Below, piece by piece: positions 26,705 to 35,179 of a stretch of 64,000 nt of DNA; within the stretch, counting starts at the first letter, position 1, and every line of letters begins with the position of its first letter. The notes below the pieces were generated by a model. The model made no database searches. It worked only from the letters and a program-made list of their open reading frames with translations, and was not told the origin of the DNA. The translations under genes were made by a program, and so were the position numbers. The DNA lies in assembly GCA_019359095.1 (NCBI GenBank), contig JAHHHZ010000036.1, forward strand, positions 310,001-374,000, read 5' to 3'. The stretch is from Pleurocapsa minor HA4230-MV1 (GTDB lineage: Bacteria; Cyanobacteriota; Cyanobacteriia; Cyanobacteriales; Xenococcaceae).

Positions 26705-27944
26705 AGTCTTTGATAATTGTTTTAGAAACCAATCGCGTTTTTTTGCGATCGCCTTGGGATAAATCTTTACCGATCTGGAGTCGAGTTGCGTTGGTTTGCA
26801 GGATCGTTGCACCTGCTTTGTCTCCGAGTTGTAGAGCAGTTTTGGCAGCAGTTTGTAACATTGTAGCTGCCCCAGCGCGATCGCCATCTTGTAACTTAGT
26901 TTCCGCAATTTGGGTTTGACGATATTTAGCTAAAGTCAAAATATGATTTTGGACTTCATCGCTGGGTTGAGCCTGATATGAATCTTGAGATTCTAATTCA
27001 ATCGCCAGAACATCGGAGTGGAGATTTTCTTGGTTAGTACTAGGATCGTCGTACTTCAGCTGAACCGCTGCAATTTTATGGGTGCCTGGAGACAACTGAT
27101 TAAGATAAAGATTAATTAAAATTACCCGTGGTCGATCCATCATCAGATCTCCCAAGCGAACCGTGAAGTAATTACCTTCTAAGTGAATTGGTAGTTCAAT
27201 TGTTTCAGGGGCTACCTGTGCCACTGGCTTTAATTCAGCCAGACGAACTTTAGGCATTAACTCCACCGTTAAACAACTGTTGGTTAAACCGACAGACTGA
27301 GCGCGGTTAAAAAGACGCTCAAACTCAGTCACTGCTTCATTTGGCTGTTCAATATAGACTAAAGTTCCTTGAGCTAAATCGGCGATTTGTTCCAAAATAT
27401 CCTGATTCCAATGCTCACCAAAACCCAAAGTATCAATGGTTACGTTATATTCAGCCGCTAATTCTGCCAGTTTCAGACAGCGATTATTATCACCGTGTTC
27501 ATTTTCGCCGTCGGTTAATAAAAAGATGCGGGATACACAGTGCAGGTTGTGGGCAGCTACTTCCTTGAGTCCTAAGCGTAATCCTTCATCAATAGCAGTT
27601 CCACCATCCGCCACCATCAGCCGAATTTTCTGTTTAATTGGCTCAACATCCATTACCTTTTGGTTTGGCACAATCACCTTTGCCCGATGATCGAACGTCA
27701 CCACGCTAATACGATCGTTAGGCTTGAGTTTTTCGATCAGATTAATAGCAGCCTCTTTAACCATTTCTAATGGTTTTTCTGACATTGAACCACTGCGATC
27801 TAAAACTAAGCAGAGATTTAGAGGTAGTTCTGTTGTCTGGTCATCAGGAATAGCGGAGATTGCCAGAGAAAGTTGACGTTGACTACTATTTAACCGAGCA
27901 TCAATATTGGCATCACTAAGGTAAGACTGTAGACCGACTCTCAT
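26703..27944 (-). CDS. VWA-domain protein
   Basis: The 413-residue soluble protein has a von Willebrand A domain at about residues 40-215, with an intact MIDAS: CLVLDRSGSMSEKP (D-x-S-x-S), the conserved Thr in DGGTAIDEGLRLGL, and RIFLLTDGENEHGDNN. It is followed by a beta-rich region (residues 220-330) and a C-terminal helical part with two alanine-rich DGDRAGAATMLQTAAKTALQLGDKAGATIL repeats, split here for length, resembling a TPR-like hairpin. There is no signal peptide. Similar stand-alone VWA proteins are common in cyanobacteria and are thought to mediate metal-dependent protein contacts; partners are unknown. Confidence 0.9.
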   Translation of the reverse strand: MRVGLQSYLSDANIDARLNSSQRQLSLAISAIPDDQTTELPLNLCLVLDRSGSMSEKPLEMVKEAAINLIEKLKPNDRISVVTFDHRAKVIVPNQKVMDVEPIKQKIRLMVADGGTAIDEGLRLGLKEVAAHNLHCVSRIFLLTDGENEHGDNNRCLKLAELAAEYNVTIDTLGFGEHWNQDILEQIADLAQGTLVYIEQPNEAVTEFERLFNRAQSVGLTNSCLTVELMPKVRLAELKPVAQVAPETIELPIHLEGNYFTVRLGDLMMDRPRVILINLYLNQLSPGTHKIAAVQLKYDDPSTNQENLHSDVLAIELESQDSYQAQPSDEVQNHILTLAKYRQTQIAETKLQDGDRAGAATMLQTAAKTALQLGDKAGATILQTNATRLQIGKDLSQGDRKKTRLVSKTIIKD

Positions 27945-28046
27945 GGCTGTAAAGGAATATAGAAGTTATGATTCTATAATATGACTCGATCATCATTGTA
28001 TTGCCAAATAAAAAAGGGGCATTAATACCCCTAAAAACTTTAATAA

Positions 28047-28835
28047 TTAATCAATGCTGATGGAAGTAGGTGCAGTACCAGTAGGAGGAAGACTAGAACC
28101 TCGGCGAAAATCTGCATAGAGGCGATCGCGCCAAGCAAAGAAAGGTTCAAACGTAATATTATCAGCTAATCCAGGAATACCCTTGCCCTTGAGGGGATCG
28201 GGAATATTGAGATAAGAACCGACGGGAAACTTCAAGTAAATACTCAATCCTGCCACAGCAAAATCAGCTAAAGTTGGCGTATCTCCCGTTAAATAAGCTT
28301 GGTTTTGCAAAATTAGACATAAAGCTTCTAAATCTTGAGTTAAACCTTTTTTGGCTGTTTTAACGGCATCTCCACCAAAGCCAACCCCTGTTCCTAACAC
28401 CTCTAAAACCTCGCCAGGAATAGCTCCTATAGCAGTTTTAACTAAATCGGGAGTGTTATCTGGTAACAAAGAAGTCCGAAAATTCTGATTTTGATTTAAA
28501 GCACCGATAAAAGCCTTGCGCGCCTTTAAACCGATTGAAACATCTGCCCACTCTTCAATTAGCAAACACTGTCCCTTAGCCAAGGAATCTGTGGGTAGGA
28601 TTGGGCGTTCGGGATACTTGCGTTCCAAATACAAAGCAATTTCTGTCGAGTCAGCAACATAAGTACTGCCGTCTTTGAGAACTGGTACTTGGCGACTACC
28701 TGACTTTTGCATCAGTTCAATCTGACCAACTCCAGGAGTAACTTCGATTTTACGATACTCTAACTGTTTGTAATCTAAAATTAGACGAACTTTTTCAGTA
28801 TAGTGAGATAACTCAAATTGATATAGCTCTAACAT
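28047..28835 (-). CDS. Glutathione S-transferase family protein
   Basis: The 262-residue product has a thioredoxin-fold N-terminus (MLELYQFELSHYTEKVRLIL, SGSRQVPVLKDGSTYVADST with the cis-Pro in the QVPVL segment, and the glutathione-binding D-S/T-E pair). A helical C-terminal domain follows (NQAYLTGDTPTLADFAVAGL with the conserved N-capping Asp). The active-site area SHYTEK carries Ser and Tyr in place of a Cys. It is longer than a minimal GST because of an inserted helical region around residues 125-165. It is probably a cytosolic detoxification or redox enzyme; the substrate is unknown. Confidence 0.88.
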   Translation of the reverse strand: MLELYQFELSHYTEKVRLILDYKQLEYRKIEVTPGVGQIELMQKSGSRQVPVLKDGSTYVADSTEIALYLERKYPERPILPTDSLAKGQCLLIEEWADVSIGLKARKAFIGALNQNQNFRTSLLPDNTPDLVKTAIGAIPGEVLEVLGTGVGFGGDAVKTAKKGLTQDLEALCLILQNQAYLTGDTPTLADFAVAGLSIYLKFPVGSYLNIPDPLKGKGIPGLADNITFEPFFAWRDRLYADFRRGSSLPPTGTAPTSISID

Positions 28836-29150
28836 TAAAACTCCTTATAATCAGATCGACTCTTTTGATCTTTAATTTACCTTGTTCTAACAATTGATGT
28901 CATCTTTCTCAAGTCTAGACTGTTTTCAACTAATTATAATGTGGGGAAATTTACTAGATCTTGAAAAGGCTATAACAAAGCAAAGCATCAACTCGACCAT
29001 AAGCAGGAATATTGTAAGCATTTCAACATCTCCTGGTCTCATGCTCTTTATCATTGGAACGTTTGGCAACATTTTTATCCTTACTTTGATGTAAAGGAGG
29101 TTTAAAATTATTAAAATTAAAAGTACCAAGTCTTTACAGAACTAGAGTTG
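28836..29150. other. Gap without a recognisable gene
   Basis: About 315 bp. Two overlapping short open frames occur here, one on each strand (about 65 codons each), but neither has a convincing composition or family. The stretch GTAAAGGAGGTTTAAAATTA at 29092-29111 looks like a strong ribosome-binding site without a following start, and may be the leftover of a lost gene. Confidence 0.4.
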
Positions 29151-29768
29151 ATGAAATTACCTGTTAAACCAACTTCAGCACTAACCTTAGAAGAATTTTT
29201 GCAATTACCAGAAACTAAACCAGCAATTGAATATTATCTTGATGGGCAAATTTACCAAAAACCTATGCCACAAGGCCAACATAGCACTTTACAAATTGAA
29301 TTAGCATCTGCTGTCAATCAAGCAGGAAAAGCGCAAAAATTAGTTTATGCCTTTACAGAATTACGCTGTAGTTTTGCAGAACAATCGATAGTACCCGATA
29401 TAGCTGTTTTTGAATGGCAAAGAATTCCTTTAGATAAAAATGGTCGTATTGCTAATAGATTTGAATTAGCTCCAGATTGGATCGTTGAAATCCTTTCTCC
29501 CGACGGGCGGCACAAGCTCCCGAATGCGATTCGGGAGACGCGCCCTCAACAATCCGCAAATAAGGTCATTCGTAAAATTACATTTTGTCTCAAAAATGAC
29601 ACAAAATTAGGCTATTTAATCGATCCTGATGATGAATCAATTACAGTTTTTCAACCTAACCAATTACCAGAAGTAAAAGATAAGCAGGATATCTTACCCG
29701 TTTTAGATGTGTTGAATAGTTGGCAACTTACAGTTGAAGATGTCTTCAGTTGGTTGAATTTTGTCTAA
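29151..29768 (+). CDS. Uma2-family (DUF820) nuclease-like protein with palindromic insert
   Basis: Uma2/DUF820 proteins are PD-(D/E)xK-fold proteins greatly expanded in cyanobacteria, with unknown targets. About 205 residues include LTLEEFLQLPETKPAIEYYL DGQ at the start, CSFAEQSIVPDIAVFEWQRI (catalytic-site Asp), FELAPDWIVEILSPD (Glu) and a conserved QSANKVIRKI helix. Between SPD and QSANK lie 15 extra residues (GRHKLPNAIRETRPQ) encoded by a 45-bp palindromic insertion at 29505-29549. The insert keeps the frame and falls just after the catalytic strand. ATG 29151 is chosen over TTG 29148. Whether the protein tolerates the insert is unknown. Confidence 0.88.
   Translation: MKLPVKPTSALTLEEFLQLPETKPAIEYYLDGQIYQKPMPQGQHSTLQIELASAVNQAGKAQKLVYAFTELRCSFAEQSIVPDIAVFEWQRIPLDKNGRIANRFELAPDWIVEILSPDGRHKLPNAIRETRPQQSANKVIRKITFCLKNDTKLGYLIDPDDESITVFQPNQLPEVKDKQDILPVLDVLNSWQLTVEDVFSWLNFV
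29505..29549. repeat. 45-bp palindromic element inserted in frame in a Uma2 gene
   Basis: The inner hairpin is exact: CTCCCGAAT (29517-29525), loop GCG, ATTCGGGAG (29529-29537). An outer pair GGGCG (29505-29509) and CGCCC (29541-29545) extends it. Its length is a multiple of three and it has no stop in the gene's frame. Confidence 0.8.
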
Positions 29769-29781
29769 GCTCGATCTCTTA

Positions 29782-30225
29782 CTAATTACGTCTAGTGTGA
29801 ATTCTGCTATATGTGCTATTTTCAGTAACCTTTTGAGGACGACGACGCAAGCGATACATCACTAACCCAGTGAAAAATAAAATAGTGGGTGTTAAACCAA
29901 CAAATACGTAAAGAATACGAGTTGGTAAACCGCCAAACGTGCCGTAGTGTATAGGAACAAAAGCATTTAAAATGCGATCGCCCAATTGAGCCTTCTTACT
30001 ATTAATTACGTGTAGCACTTTGCCACTATAGCGATCGATGTCTACTTTATTGGCCAAATATTGCGCATCTTGGGGTTGCTTTAGGTAGACAGTAAAAACT
30101 GCATCGGGTTTAGTGGGGACAGAAATAACACTAGGCTTGGCTTCTGGAATAGTTGCGATCGCTGTAATATTACTTAGAAAGGCAATGATAAATAGTAAAG
30201 CAATCTGCAAACGTCTTGTATCCAT
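29782..30225 (-). CDS. Truncated PepSY-associated membrane protein
   Basis: The 147-residue product matches only the last third of PepSY-TM (iron-regulated membrane) proteins, which are usually 350-500 residues: DAVFTVYLKQPQDAQYLANK, VDIDRYSGKVL, then LGDRILNAFVPIHYGTFGGL and a final helix VFVGLTPTILFFTGLVMYRL. A short hydrophobic N-terminus (ALLFIIAFLSNITAIATIPE) gives it a start codon. Full-length relatives often follow TonB-dependent siderophore receptor genes and are thought to reduce or process imported iron chelates. Remnants of such a receptor gene lie directly upstream. It is probably a decaying gene, although the frame is intact. Confidence 0.65.
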   Translation of the reverse strand: MDTRRLQIALLFIIAFLSNITAIATIPEAKPSVISVPTKPDAVFTVYLKQPQDAQYLANKVDIDRYSGKVLHVINSKKAQLGDRILNAFVPIHYGTFGGLPTRILYVFVGLTPTILFFTGLVMYRLRRRPQKVTENSTYSRIHTRRN

Positions 30226-30258
30226 AATGTTAACCTCTAATTGTTAGTAAAAACATCT

Positions 30259-30345
30259 TTAAAACTTGACAGAAACTAAACCAATTACAGAAAAAGGTGA
30301 GCCTGGTTCATTAGCATTGGTTCTGCTATTTTGAGTAGTGATAAC
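30259..30345 (-). pseudogene. C-terminal remnant of a TonB-dependent receptor
   Basis: A 29-codon minus-strand frame ends NSRTNANEPGSPFSVIGLVS VKF followed by TAA. The pattern EPGSPFSVIG...V.F with a terminal aromatic residue is the last beta-strand of outer-membrane TonB-dependent siderophore receptors. It is preceded by a stop (TAG) and no more receptor sequence. It lies just upstream of the PepSY fragment, the order expected in an intact iron-uptake operon. The short length limits certainty. Confidence 0.5.
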
Positions 30346-30514
30346 AAGCTAAATTGAACTAAATAAAAGCTATCTTTGATTAATTGCACTTTTTTGATTC
30401 TTATTAGATTAGATTAAATTATTTTGAATTGCGAGTGATTAAGAAATAAGTAAAATTAACTGGCTTGTTGGGCATTGTCTAAAATGGAAGTACGATTTTC
30501 AGGAGATAAAAATT

Positions 30515-30742
30515 ATGAATCCCATTACTATTGACGAAGCTGCCCAAAAGTTACCAGATTTAATTGATGCAGCACTACGTGGAGAAGAGGTCGTTATTAT
30601 CAAAGATGGCTCGGTGGTAAAATTAATTCCAACCAATTCTGTTAAGCGTTATCCTGCTCAAGCTGGTAGTGCGAAAGGTCAAGTCTGGATGTCTGATGAC
30701 TTTGATGAACCACTGGAGGAATTTAAAGAATACATGGAATGA
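30515..30742 (+). CDS. Phd/YefM-type antitoxin
   Basis: This 75-residue protein has the N-terminal antitoxin DNA-binding fold: ITIDEAAQKLPDLIDAALRG followed by EEVVIIKDGSVVKLIP. Its C-terminal tail, GSAKGQVWMSDDFDEPLEEF, is the usual toxin-binding segment of cyanobacterial antitoxins paired with PIN (VapC-type) toxins. It would bind and neutralise the toxin and repress the operon. The downstream toxin frame overlaps it by ATGA but is truncated. GGAGATAAAAATT lies before the ATG. Confidence 0.88.
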   Translation: MNPITIDEAAQKLPDLIDAALRGEEVVIIKDGSVVKLIPTNSVKRYPAQAGSAKGQVWMSDDFDEPLEEFKEYME

Positions 30743-30867
30743 GATTATTACTAGACACCCATACATTTATTTGGTTTGTTACAGATAGTCCACGACTAAG
30801 CACGACAGCCAAAGCCTTCATTGAGGATGAATACAATGAAAAATTACTTCGTAAAAGAGATCGCTAA
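30739..30867 (+). pseudogene. Truncated PIN-domain toxin (VapC type)
   Basis: The frame overlaps the antitoxin stop and starts MRLLLDTHTFIWFVTDSPRL, the first PIN strand with the catalytic Asp (LLLDTHTFIW). It runs only to STTAKAFIEDEYNEKLL, then RKRDR and stop, about 42 of the normal 125-130 residues. The other acidic catalytic residues are lost, so it cannot be an active RNase. Confidence 0.85.
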
Positions 30868-30932
30868 CCTGAATGAAGCAAGTTTGAATAAAATAAGGGC
30901 TGGTTCTATATTATTAAACCGCTACATCAACG

Positions 30933-32051
30933 ATGCTCATTCCTCAAATTTCTACCATTGATTTACTCAAGTTAGCTTCTGGTGATGTGTTATCTCTACA
31001 GATCTATAAGTTTAAGGGCGATCGCCCTGGTAAAAAAGCTTATATCCAAGCAAACCTCCACGGGGCGGAAATTGTCGGTAATGCGGTGATTCAGCAGCTA
31101 ATTGAATATTTAACGGCTTTAAATGCTGACCAGTTAGTAGGAGAAATTTGGTTAGTACCTGTGTGTAATCCTTTGGGGGTTAATCAGCGATCGCATTTTT
31201 TCTCTACAGGTAGGTTTAATAGCTACGATGGCAAAAACTGGAATCGTATTTTTTGGGAATATAAGCCAGAAGCAGCAGATTTGACCAAATTTGCTCAGTC
31301 TCAGCTAAATAAACCCCTAGAAGAGATTCGTCGTAATTATCTAGCGATGATCGAACAAGCTTGGGGAGCAGAATTAGACCGCATTAGCTTACCCCGCAGT
31401 GTTCCCCTCAGCCGACAATATCGCTATCAGCTACAGTCTTTATGTCTGGATGCCGATTATGTAATTGATATTCATAGTTCTAGTAATCAAGCGATCGACT
31501 ATACTTTTGGTTTTAAAGAAAGAGTAGAAAGCATCAAATATCTCTTGCTGGAATATGGCGTGTTGATGGATGAATATGACGGCGATGCTTTTGATGAGGC
31601 ATTTCTTAAGCCGTGGCTAGCCTTAGAGCAGGAATTAGCTAATTTAGGTCAAAAAATCCAGTTTGATATTGAAGCCTGGACTTTAGAATTGGGTGGAGGA
31701 ATGGCGATCGATCCCAATTCTGTCGCTAAGGGATTCAGGGGCATTAAAAACTACCTCGCCTATAAACAAATGTTGCCTGGAGTCATCAATAAGACAGAAA
31801 CCACCTTAGTATCAAAACAGAAAATAAATAGTTATTACGCCCCGACAGGGGGAATGATTCAGTCTAGATTACCCTTGGCAACTAAAGTAGAGCCTGGAGA
31901 GCAAATTTATCAGTTGCTCAGTTTTAATAAGCAGGGAACTACGCCAGAAATTATCAACGTTCAGGCTGAAACTTCAGGAATAGTCTTTGATATCTCGACT
32001 AACCAATGTGTTAATCAAGGAGAATACGTAATGGACATTCTCGATTGCTAA
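30933..32051 (+). CDS. Succinylglutamate desuccinylase/aspartoacylase-family zinc hydrolase
   Basis: This is a metallohydrolase of the AstE/AspA group (M14-like fold) that removes acyl groups from amino acids or related small molecules. The 372 residues include KAYIQANLHGAEIVGNAVIQ (zinc-binding H and E in LHGAE), IWLVPVCNPLGVNQRSHFF, ADYVIDIHSSSNQAIDYTFG (third zinc ligand, DIHSSS) and AWTLELGGGMAID (catalytic Glu). A C-terminal beta domain starts near residue 300 (YYAPTGGMIQSRLPL). The exact substrate is unknown. It ends 25 bp before era and probably shares its transcript. Confidence 0.87.
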   Translation: MLIPQISTIDLLKLASGDVLSLQIYKFKGDRPGKKAYIQANLHGAEIVGNAVIQQLIEYLTALNADQLVGEIWLVPVCNPLGVNQRSHFFSTGRFNSYDGKNWNRIFWEYKPEAADLTKFAQSQLNKPLEEIRRNYLAMIEQAWGAELDRISLPRSVPLSRQYRYQLQSLCLDADYVIDIHSSSNQAIDYTFGFKERVESIKYLLLEYGVLMDEYDGDAFDEAFLKPWLALEQELANLGQKIQFDIEAWTLELGGGMAIDPNSVAKGFRGIKNYLAYKQMLPGVINKTETTLVSKQKINSYYAPTGGMIQSRLPLATKVEPGEQIYQLLSFNKQGTTPEIINVQAETSGIVFDISTNQCVNQGEYVMDILDC

Positions 32052-32076
32052 CTTACCTCTTACTTTTTACCTCTTC

Positions 32077-33024
32077 ATGGATTCCCCAGAAAATATCGAT
32101 AGCCTAGTTCCGACAATTCCCATCGCCCCCCCTGATTTCAAATCGGGTTTTATTGCGATCGTCGGCAGACCAAATGTGGGCAAGTCCACTTTAATGAATC
32201 ATTTAATTGGACAAAAAATTGCCATTACTTCCCCTGTGGCGCAAACTACCCGCAACCGTTTACGAGGAATCTTAACCACCCCTGAAGCGCAAATTATTTT
32301 TGTCGATACTCCTGGGATTCATAAACCTCACCATGAATTAGGCAAGGTACTGGTACAAAATGCCAAAACAGCGATTAAGTCGGTAGATCTAGTCTTGTTT
32401 GTCGTGGATGGTTCTAGTGAGGCAGGAACAGGCGATCGCTTTATTTTTGATATTCTCAAGCGGATTGATACTCCCGTAGTTCTGGGCTTAAATAAAGTTG
32501 ACCTCCAACCAAGCAACTATCAGTTTATTGATGATACCTACGCCGAGCTAATTGCCGATACTCACTGGTCTACGGTTAAGTTTTCGGCGACTACAGGCAC
32601 AGGAACTTTAGACTTGCAGCAGGCTTTAATTAATCGGCTAGAAACTGGCCCTTATTACTATCCTCCAGACCTAGTTACAGATCAGCCAGAACGCTTTATC
32701 ATTGCGGAATTAATCAGGGAACAAATCTTACTCCACACCCGCCAGGAAATTCCTCACTCGGTAGCCATCACCATCGAGAAAATTGTCGAGCTGCCTAAAA
32801 TAACTAAGGTGAATGCCGCCATTAATATTGAACGTAGTTCGCAAAAAGGAATTTTGATTGGCAAGCAAGGTATAATGCTCAAAACCATTGGTACAGAGGC
32901 ACGACAGCAGATTCAAAAGCTGATTGCTGGGAAGGTTCATTTGGAGCTATTTGTTAAAGTTGAACCCAAATGGCGACAGTCAAGGTTACGCTTAGCGGAG
33001 TTTGGCTATCAGGTTGAAGAGTAA
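32077..33024 (+). CDS. era: GTPase Era
   Basis: Era is an essential GTPase that binds the 3' end of 16S rRNA and helps assemble the 30S subunit. The 315 residues have G1 GRPNVGKST at about 30-38, G2 in QTTRNRLRG, G3 DTPGIH and G4 NKVD. The C-terminal KH RNA-binding domain contains INIERSSQKGILIGKQGIML and ARQQIQKLIAGKVHLELFVK. The N-terminus has about 20 extra residues (ENIDSLVPTIPIAPPDFKSG), common in cyanobacteria. It lies 25 bp after the hydrolase gene, and a terminator follows it. Confidence 0.97.
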   Translation: MDSPENIDSLVPTIPIAPPDFKSGFIAIVGRPNVGKSTLMNHLIGQKIAITSPVAQTTRNRLRGILTTPEAQIIFVDTPGIHKPHHELGKVLVQNAKTAIKSVDLVLFVVDGSSEAGTGDRFIFDILKRIDTPVVLGLNKVDLQPSNYQFIDDTYAELIADTHWSTVKFSATTGTGTLDLQQALINRLETGPYYYPPDLVTDQPERFIIAELIREQILLHTRQEIPHSVAITIEKIVELPKITKVNAAINIERSSQKGILIGKQGIMLKTIGTEARQQIQKLIAGKVHLELFVKVEPKWRQSRLRLAEFGYQVEE

Positions 33025-33054
33025 AGGGCTTTTAGCTCTTAGCTCTTAGCTCTT

Positions 33055-33104
33055 AGCTTTTAGCTCTTTACTCAAGTAATCTTTTGAAGCTAAAAGCTTT
33101 TTTT
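33055..33104 (+). terminator. Rho-independent terminator after era
   Basis: AGCTTTTAGCT (33055-33065) pairs exactly with AGCTAAAAGCT (33088-33098), followed by TTTTTTT. The left arm is the last unit of a CTTAGCT heptamer array (33030-33066), so the repeat has been used as half of a terminator. Confidence 0.75.
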
Positions 33105-33153
33105 GGTAATTTCATTAAGTATTGAGCATCGAATATTAAGGATTTACATAGTG

Positions 33154-33420
33154 ATGGTTGAAGAGGAACGAAAAATTAAAGTTAAAGTTAAATTATTTGC
33201 GGTATATCAGGAGGCGTTTGGCACACCAGAACTAGATCTGACGTTATTACCAGAGACAACTGTAGAGCAGGTTTTAGCATCTTTAATTGCACAACAGCCC
33301 AAGCTAGCTAAATGGCGAGATGTTACCCGTTTTGGGATAAATTTACAATTTGTTGAATCGTCTACCGCACTACAAGATGGTGATGAGATAGTCTTGATTC
33401 CTCCTGTAAGCGGTGGTTAA
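33154..33420 (+). CDS. moaD: MoaD/ThiS-family sulfur carrier
   Basis: The 88-residue ubiquitin-like protein ends IVLIPPVSGG; the terminal Gly-Gly is adenylated and then thiocarboxylated. This is the small subunit of molybdopterin synthase, which brings sulfur to molybdopterin. IKVKVKLFAVYQEAFGTPEL and TVEQVLASLIAQQPKLAKWR fit MoaD better than ThiS because of the longer helix and the V-S-G-G end. ATG 33154 (MVEEERKI) is chosen; the earlier in-frame start would add 17 unlikely residues inside the leader. MoaE is not adjacent. Confidence 0.85.
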   Translation: MVEEERKIKVKVKLFAVYQEAFGTPELDLTLLPETTVEQVLASLIAQQPKLAKWRDVTRFGINLQFVESSTALQDGDEIVLIPPVSGG

Positions 33421-34033
33421 ACCGCGAAGCCGTTAGCTATTAGCTAGTTAAAATCCTTACATTGTCTAGTATTGCTATATCTGCGTGGAAAGCAAATAAA
33501 AAATGGCGATCGCTCTCTAAGTATTCGCAATTTTTGTTGAGTTATTATCTGGCTCTTGGGTAAATATTTTTTATTTGGGATTCTTAGATACAGAAGAGTC
33601 CAGCTTCATAATATAAGATGATGAAATTGTGCTTTGTTGCTCATTAATTGCTCAATAATAACTAATAAAAGTTAGATTCCTATTAGTTATTATGTACTTA
33701 TTGAAAAGATTGAGATTTATTTCTTACTCAAAGTTTAACCATAAAATGTCTCGCTTGCAGGCTTTCTGTATCGGCGTTACCGCAAAACTCCACCTGCTCA
33801 TCAAAAAATAAACTATAAAAATTGCAGTCTACATTCAGGAAGAATATTTTTTACTAATTTCTACCTTTAGAAAGAGGATTTTTTTAGTAGTCAACAGGTA
33901 GCCTAAAGCTAACAATAAATAACTGATTAATTAAATCAAAGAAAAGAAATAAACTTCATTATCTAGCCAAAAAATAGATAATGCAGCAGCCACTTTTAAT
34001 TAAGATTGCCACAAATTTTTAGGAGTTTTGGAG
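33421..34033. other. Long gap without a recognised gene
   Basis: About 610 bp. It starts with AAACCGCGAAGCCGTTAGCT, sharing AAACCGCGAAGC with the sequence at 104-115, then is AT-rich with no open frame of note. The last 150 bp presumably hold the promoter and leader of the glycosyltransferase gene, whose ATG is preceded by TTTTTAGGAG, a clear ribosome-binding site. Confidence 0.6.
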
Positions 34034-35122
34034 ATGAAAATTGCTCAAATTGCCCCTCTCTGCGAACGAGTACCACCTCCTGCTTATGGCGGTACGGAAA
34101 TTGTAGTTAGTCTATTAACAGATGAATTGGTGCGTAGAGGTCATGAGGTTACGCTTTTTGCTTCAGGAGATTCCCAAACTTTAGCCCATTTAGAGCCTTC
34201 TTGTCCCCAAGCTCTACGCTTACTCGAAGTAAGTCCAGCAGAAATTGCAGTTTATCAAAGCCTACAGCTAGATCGAGTATTTGCCCAAGCTGCGGAGTTC
34301 GATTTGATTCACTCTCATATAGGAGAAGTGGTATTTCCCTATGCAAACCTAGTGGAAACGCCAACGCTACATACAGTTCATGGTGTTATTCCCCCTCAGA
34401 TTGAACCGCTGTGGCTCAATGCTCGGCATCAAAACTTTATTAGTATTTCTAATTCACAAAGACGCAACGATCTTCACTTAAACTATGTCGATACTGTTTA
34501 TAACGGTATCGATACGGGCCGATATCCTTTCTATGTCCAGCCCGATCATCCTCCCTATTTAGCTTTTTTAGGCAGAATGTCGCCAGAAAAAGGCCCGCAC
34601 CTGGCAATTGAAATCGCTAAACGTACTGGCTGGCACTTAAAGATGGCAGGGAAAGTAGATCCCGTAGATCGTCAATTTTTTGAAGAGGAAATCAAACCCT
34701 TAATTGATGGTGAACAGATTGAATTTTTAGGCGAAGCTAATCATCAGCAAAAATGTCCGCTTATGGGTGGTGCGGTAGCAACACTATTTCCCATTACTTG
34801 GAATGAACCTTTTGGTTTAGTGATGGCAGAATCGATGGCAGTGGGTACGCCTTTAATAGCTATGGCTATGGGTTCGACTCCAGAAGTAATCGATGCGGGG
34901 AAAACGGGGTTTTTGTGTCACAGTGTCGAGGAATGTATTGTGGCGCTAGATCGCATCGGCGAAATAGATCGAGTTGCCTGTCGCGATCGCGTTGTCTCTA
35001 ATTTTAGTGTCAAGCGTATGGTTGACGACTATGAAGCAGTTTACCAAATGTTAGCCCAGCAGCCCAGTTCCAATCATCGCGTGCCAAATTTAATTGTGGA
35101 TGAAAATCGTTTATCGGCATAA
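34034..35122 (+). CDS. Glycosyltransferase family 4 protein
   Basis: This is a retaining GT-B glycosyltransferase that transfers sugar from a nucleotide-sugar donor. The 362 residues have the N-terminal acceptor domain with PPAYGGTEIVVSLLTDELVR RGHEVTLFASGDS. The C-terminal donor domain has YLAFLGRMSPEKGPHLAIEI AKRTG and the E-x7-E motif region WNEPFGLVMAESMAVGTPLI followed by GSTPEVIDAGKTGFL. The PPPAYGGTE start is typical of a cyanobacterial GT4 subgroup. The ATG at 34034 has AGGAG at a good distance. It lies about 57 bp before a debranching-enzyme-like gene, so the two probably form an operon. Confidence 0.92.
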   Translation: MKIAQIAPLCERVPPPAYGGTEIVVSLLTDELVRRGHEVTLFASGDSQTLAHLEPSCPQALRLLEVSPAEIAVYQSLQLDRVFAQAAEFDLIHSHIGEVVFPYANLVETPTLHTVHGVIPPQIEPLWLNARHQNFISISNSQRRNDLHLNYVDTVYNGIDTGRYPFYVQPDHPPYLAFLGRMSPEKGPHLAIEIAKRTGWHLKMAGKVDPVDRQFFEEEIKPLIDGEQIEFLGEANHQQKCPLMGGAVATLFPITWNEPFGLVMAESMAVGTPLIAMAMGSTPEVIDAGKTGFLCHSVEECIVALDRIGEIDRVACRDRVVSNFSVKRMVDDYEAVYQMLAQQPSSNHRVPNLIVDENRLSA

Positions 35123-35179
35123 AGTATGTAAAATCTAAATTAACTAAACCTTTGCTAAATTAACAATTTGTACGGTGCT

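Noticed and set aside
28894-29129. Two overlapping small open frames on opposite strands
   Set aside because: Neither has family motifs, good start signals or convincing composition; they are probably chance frames in a gap.
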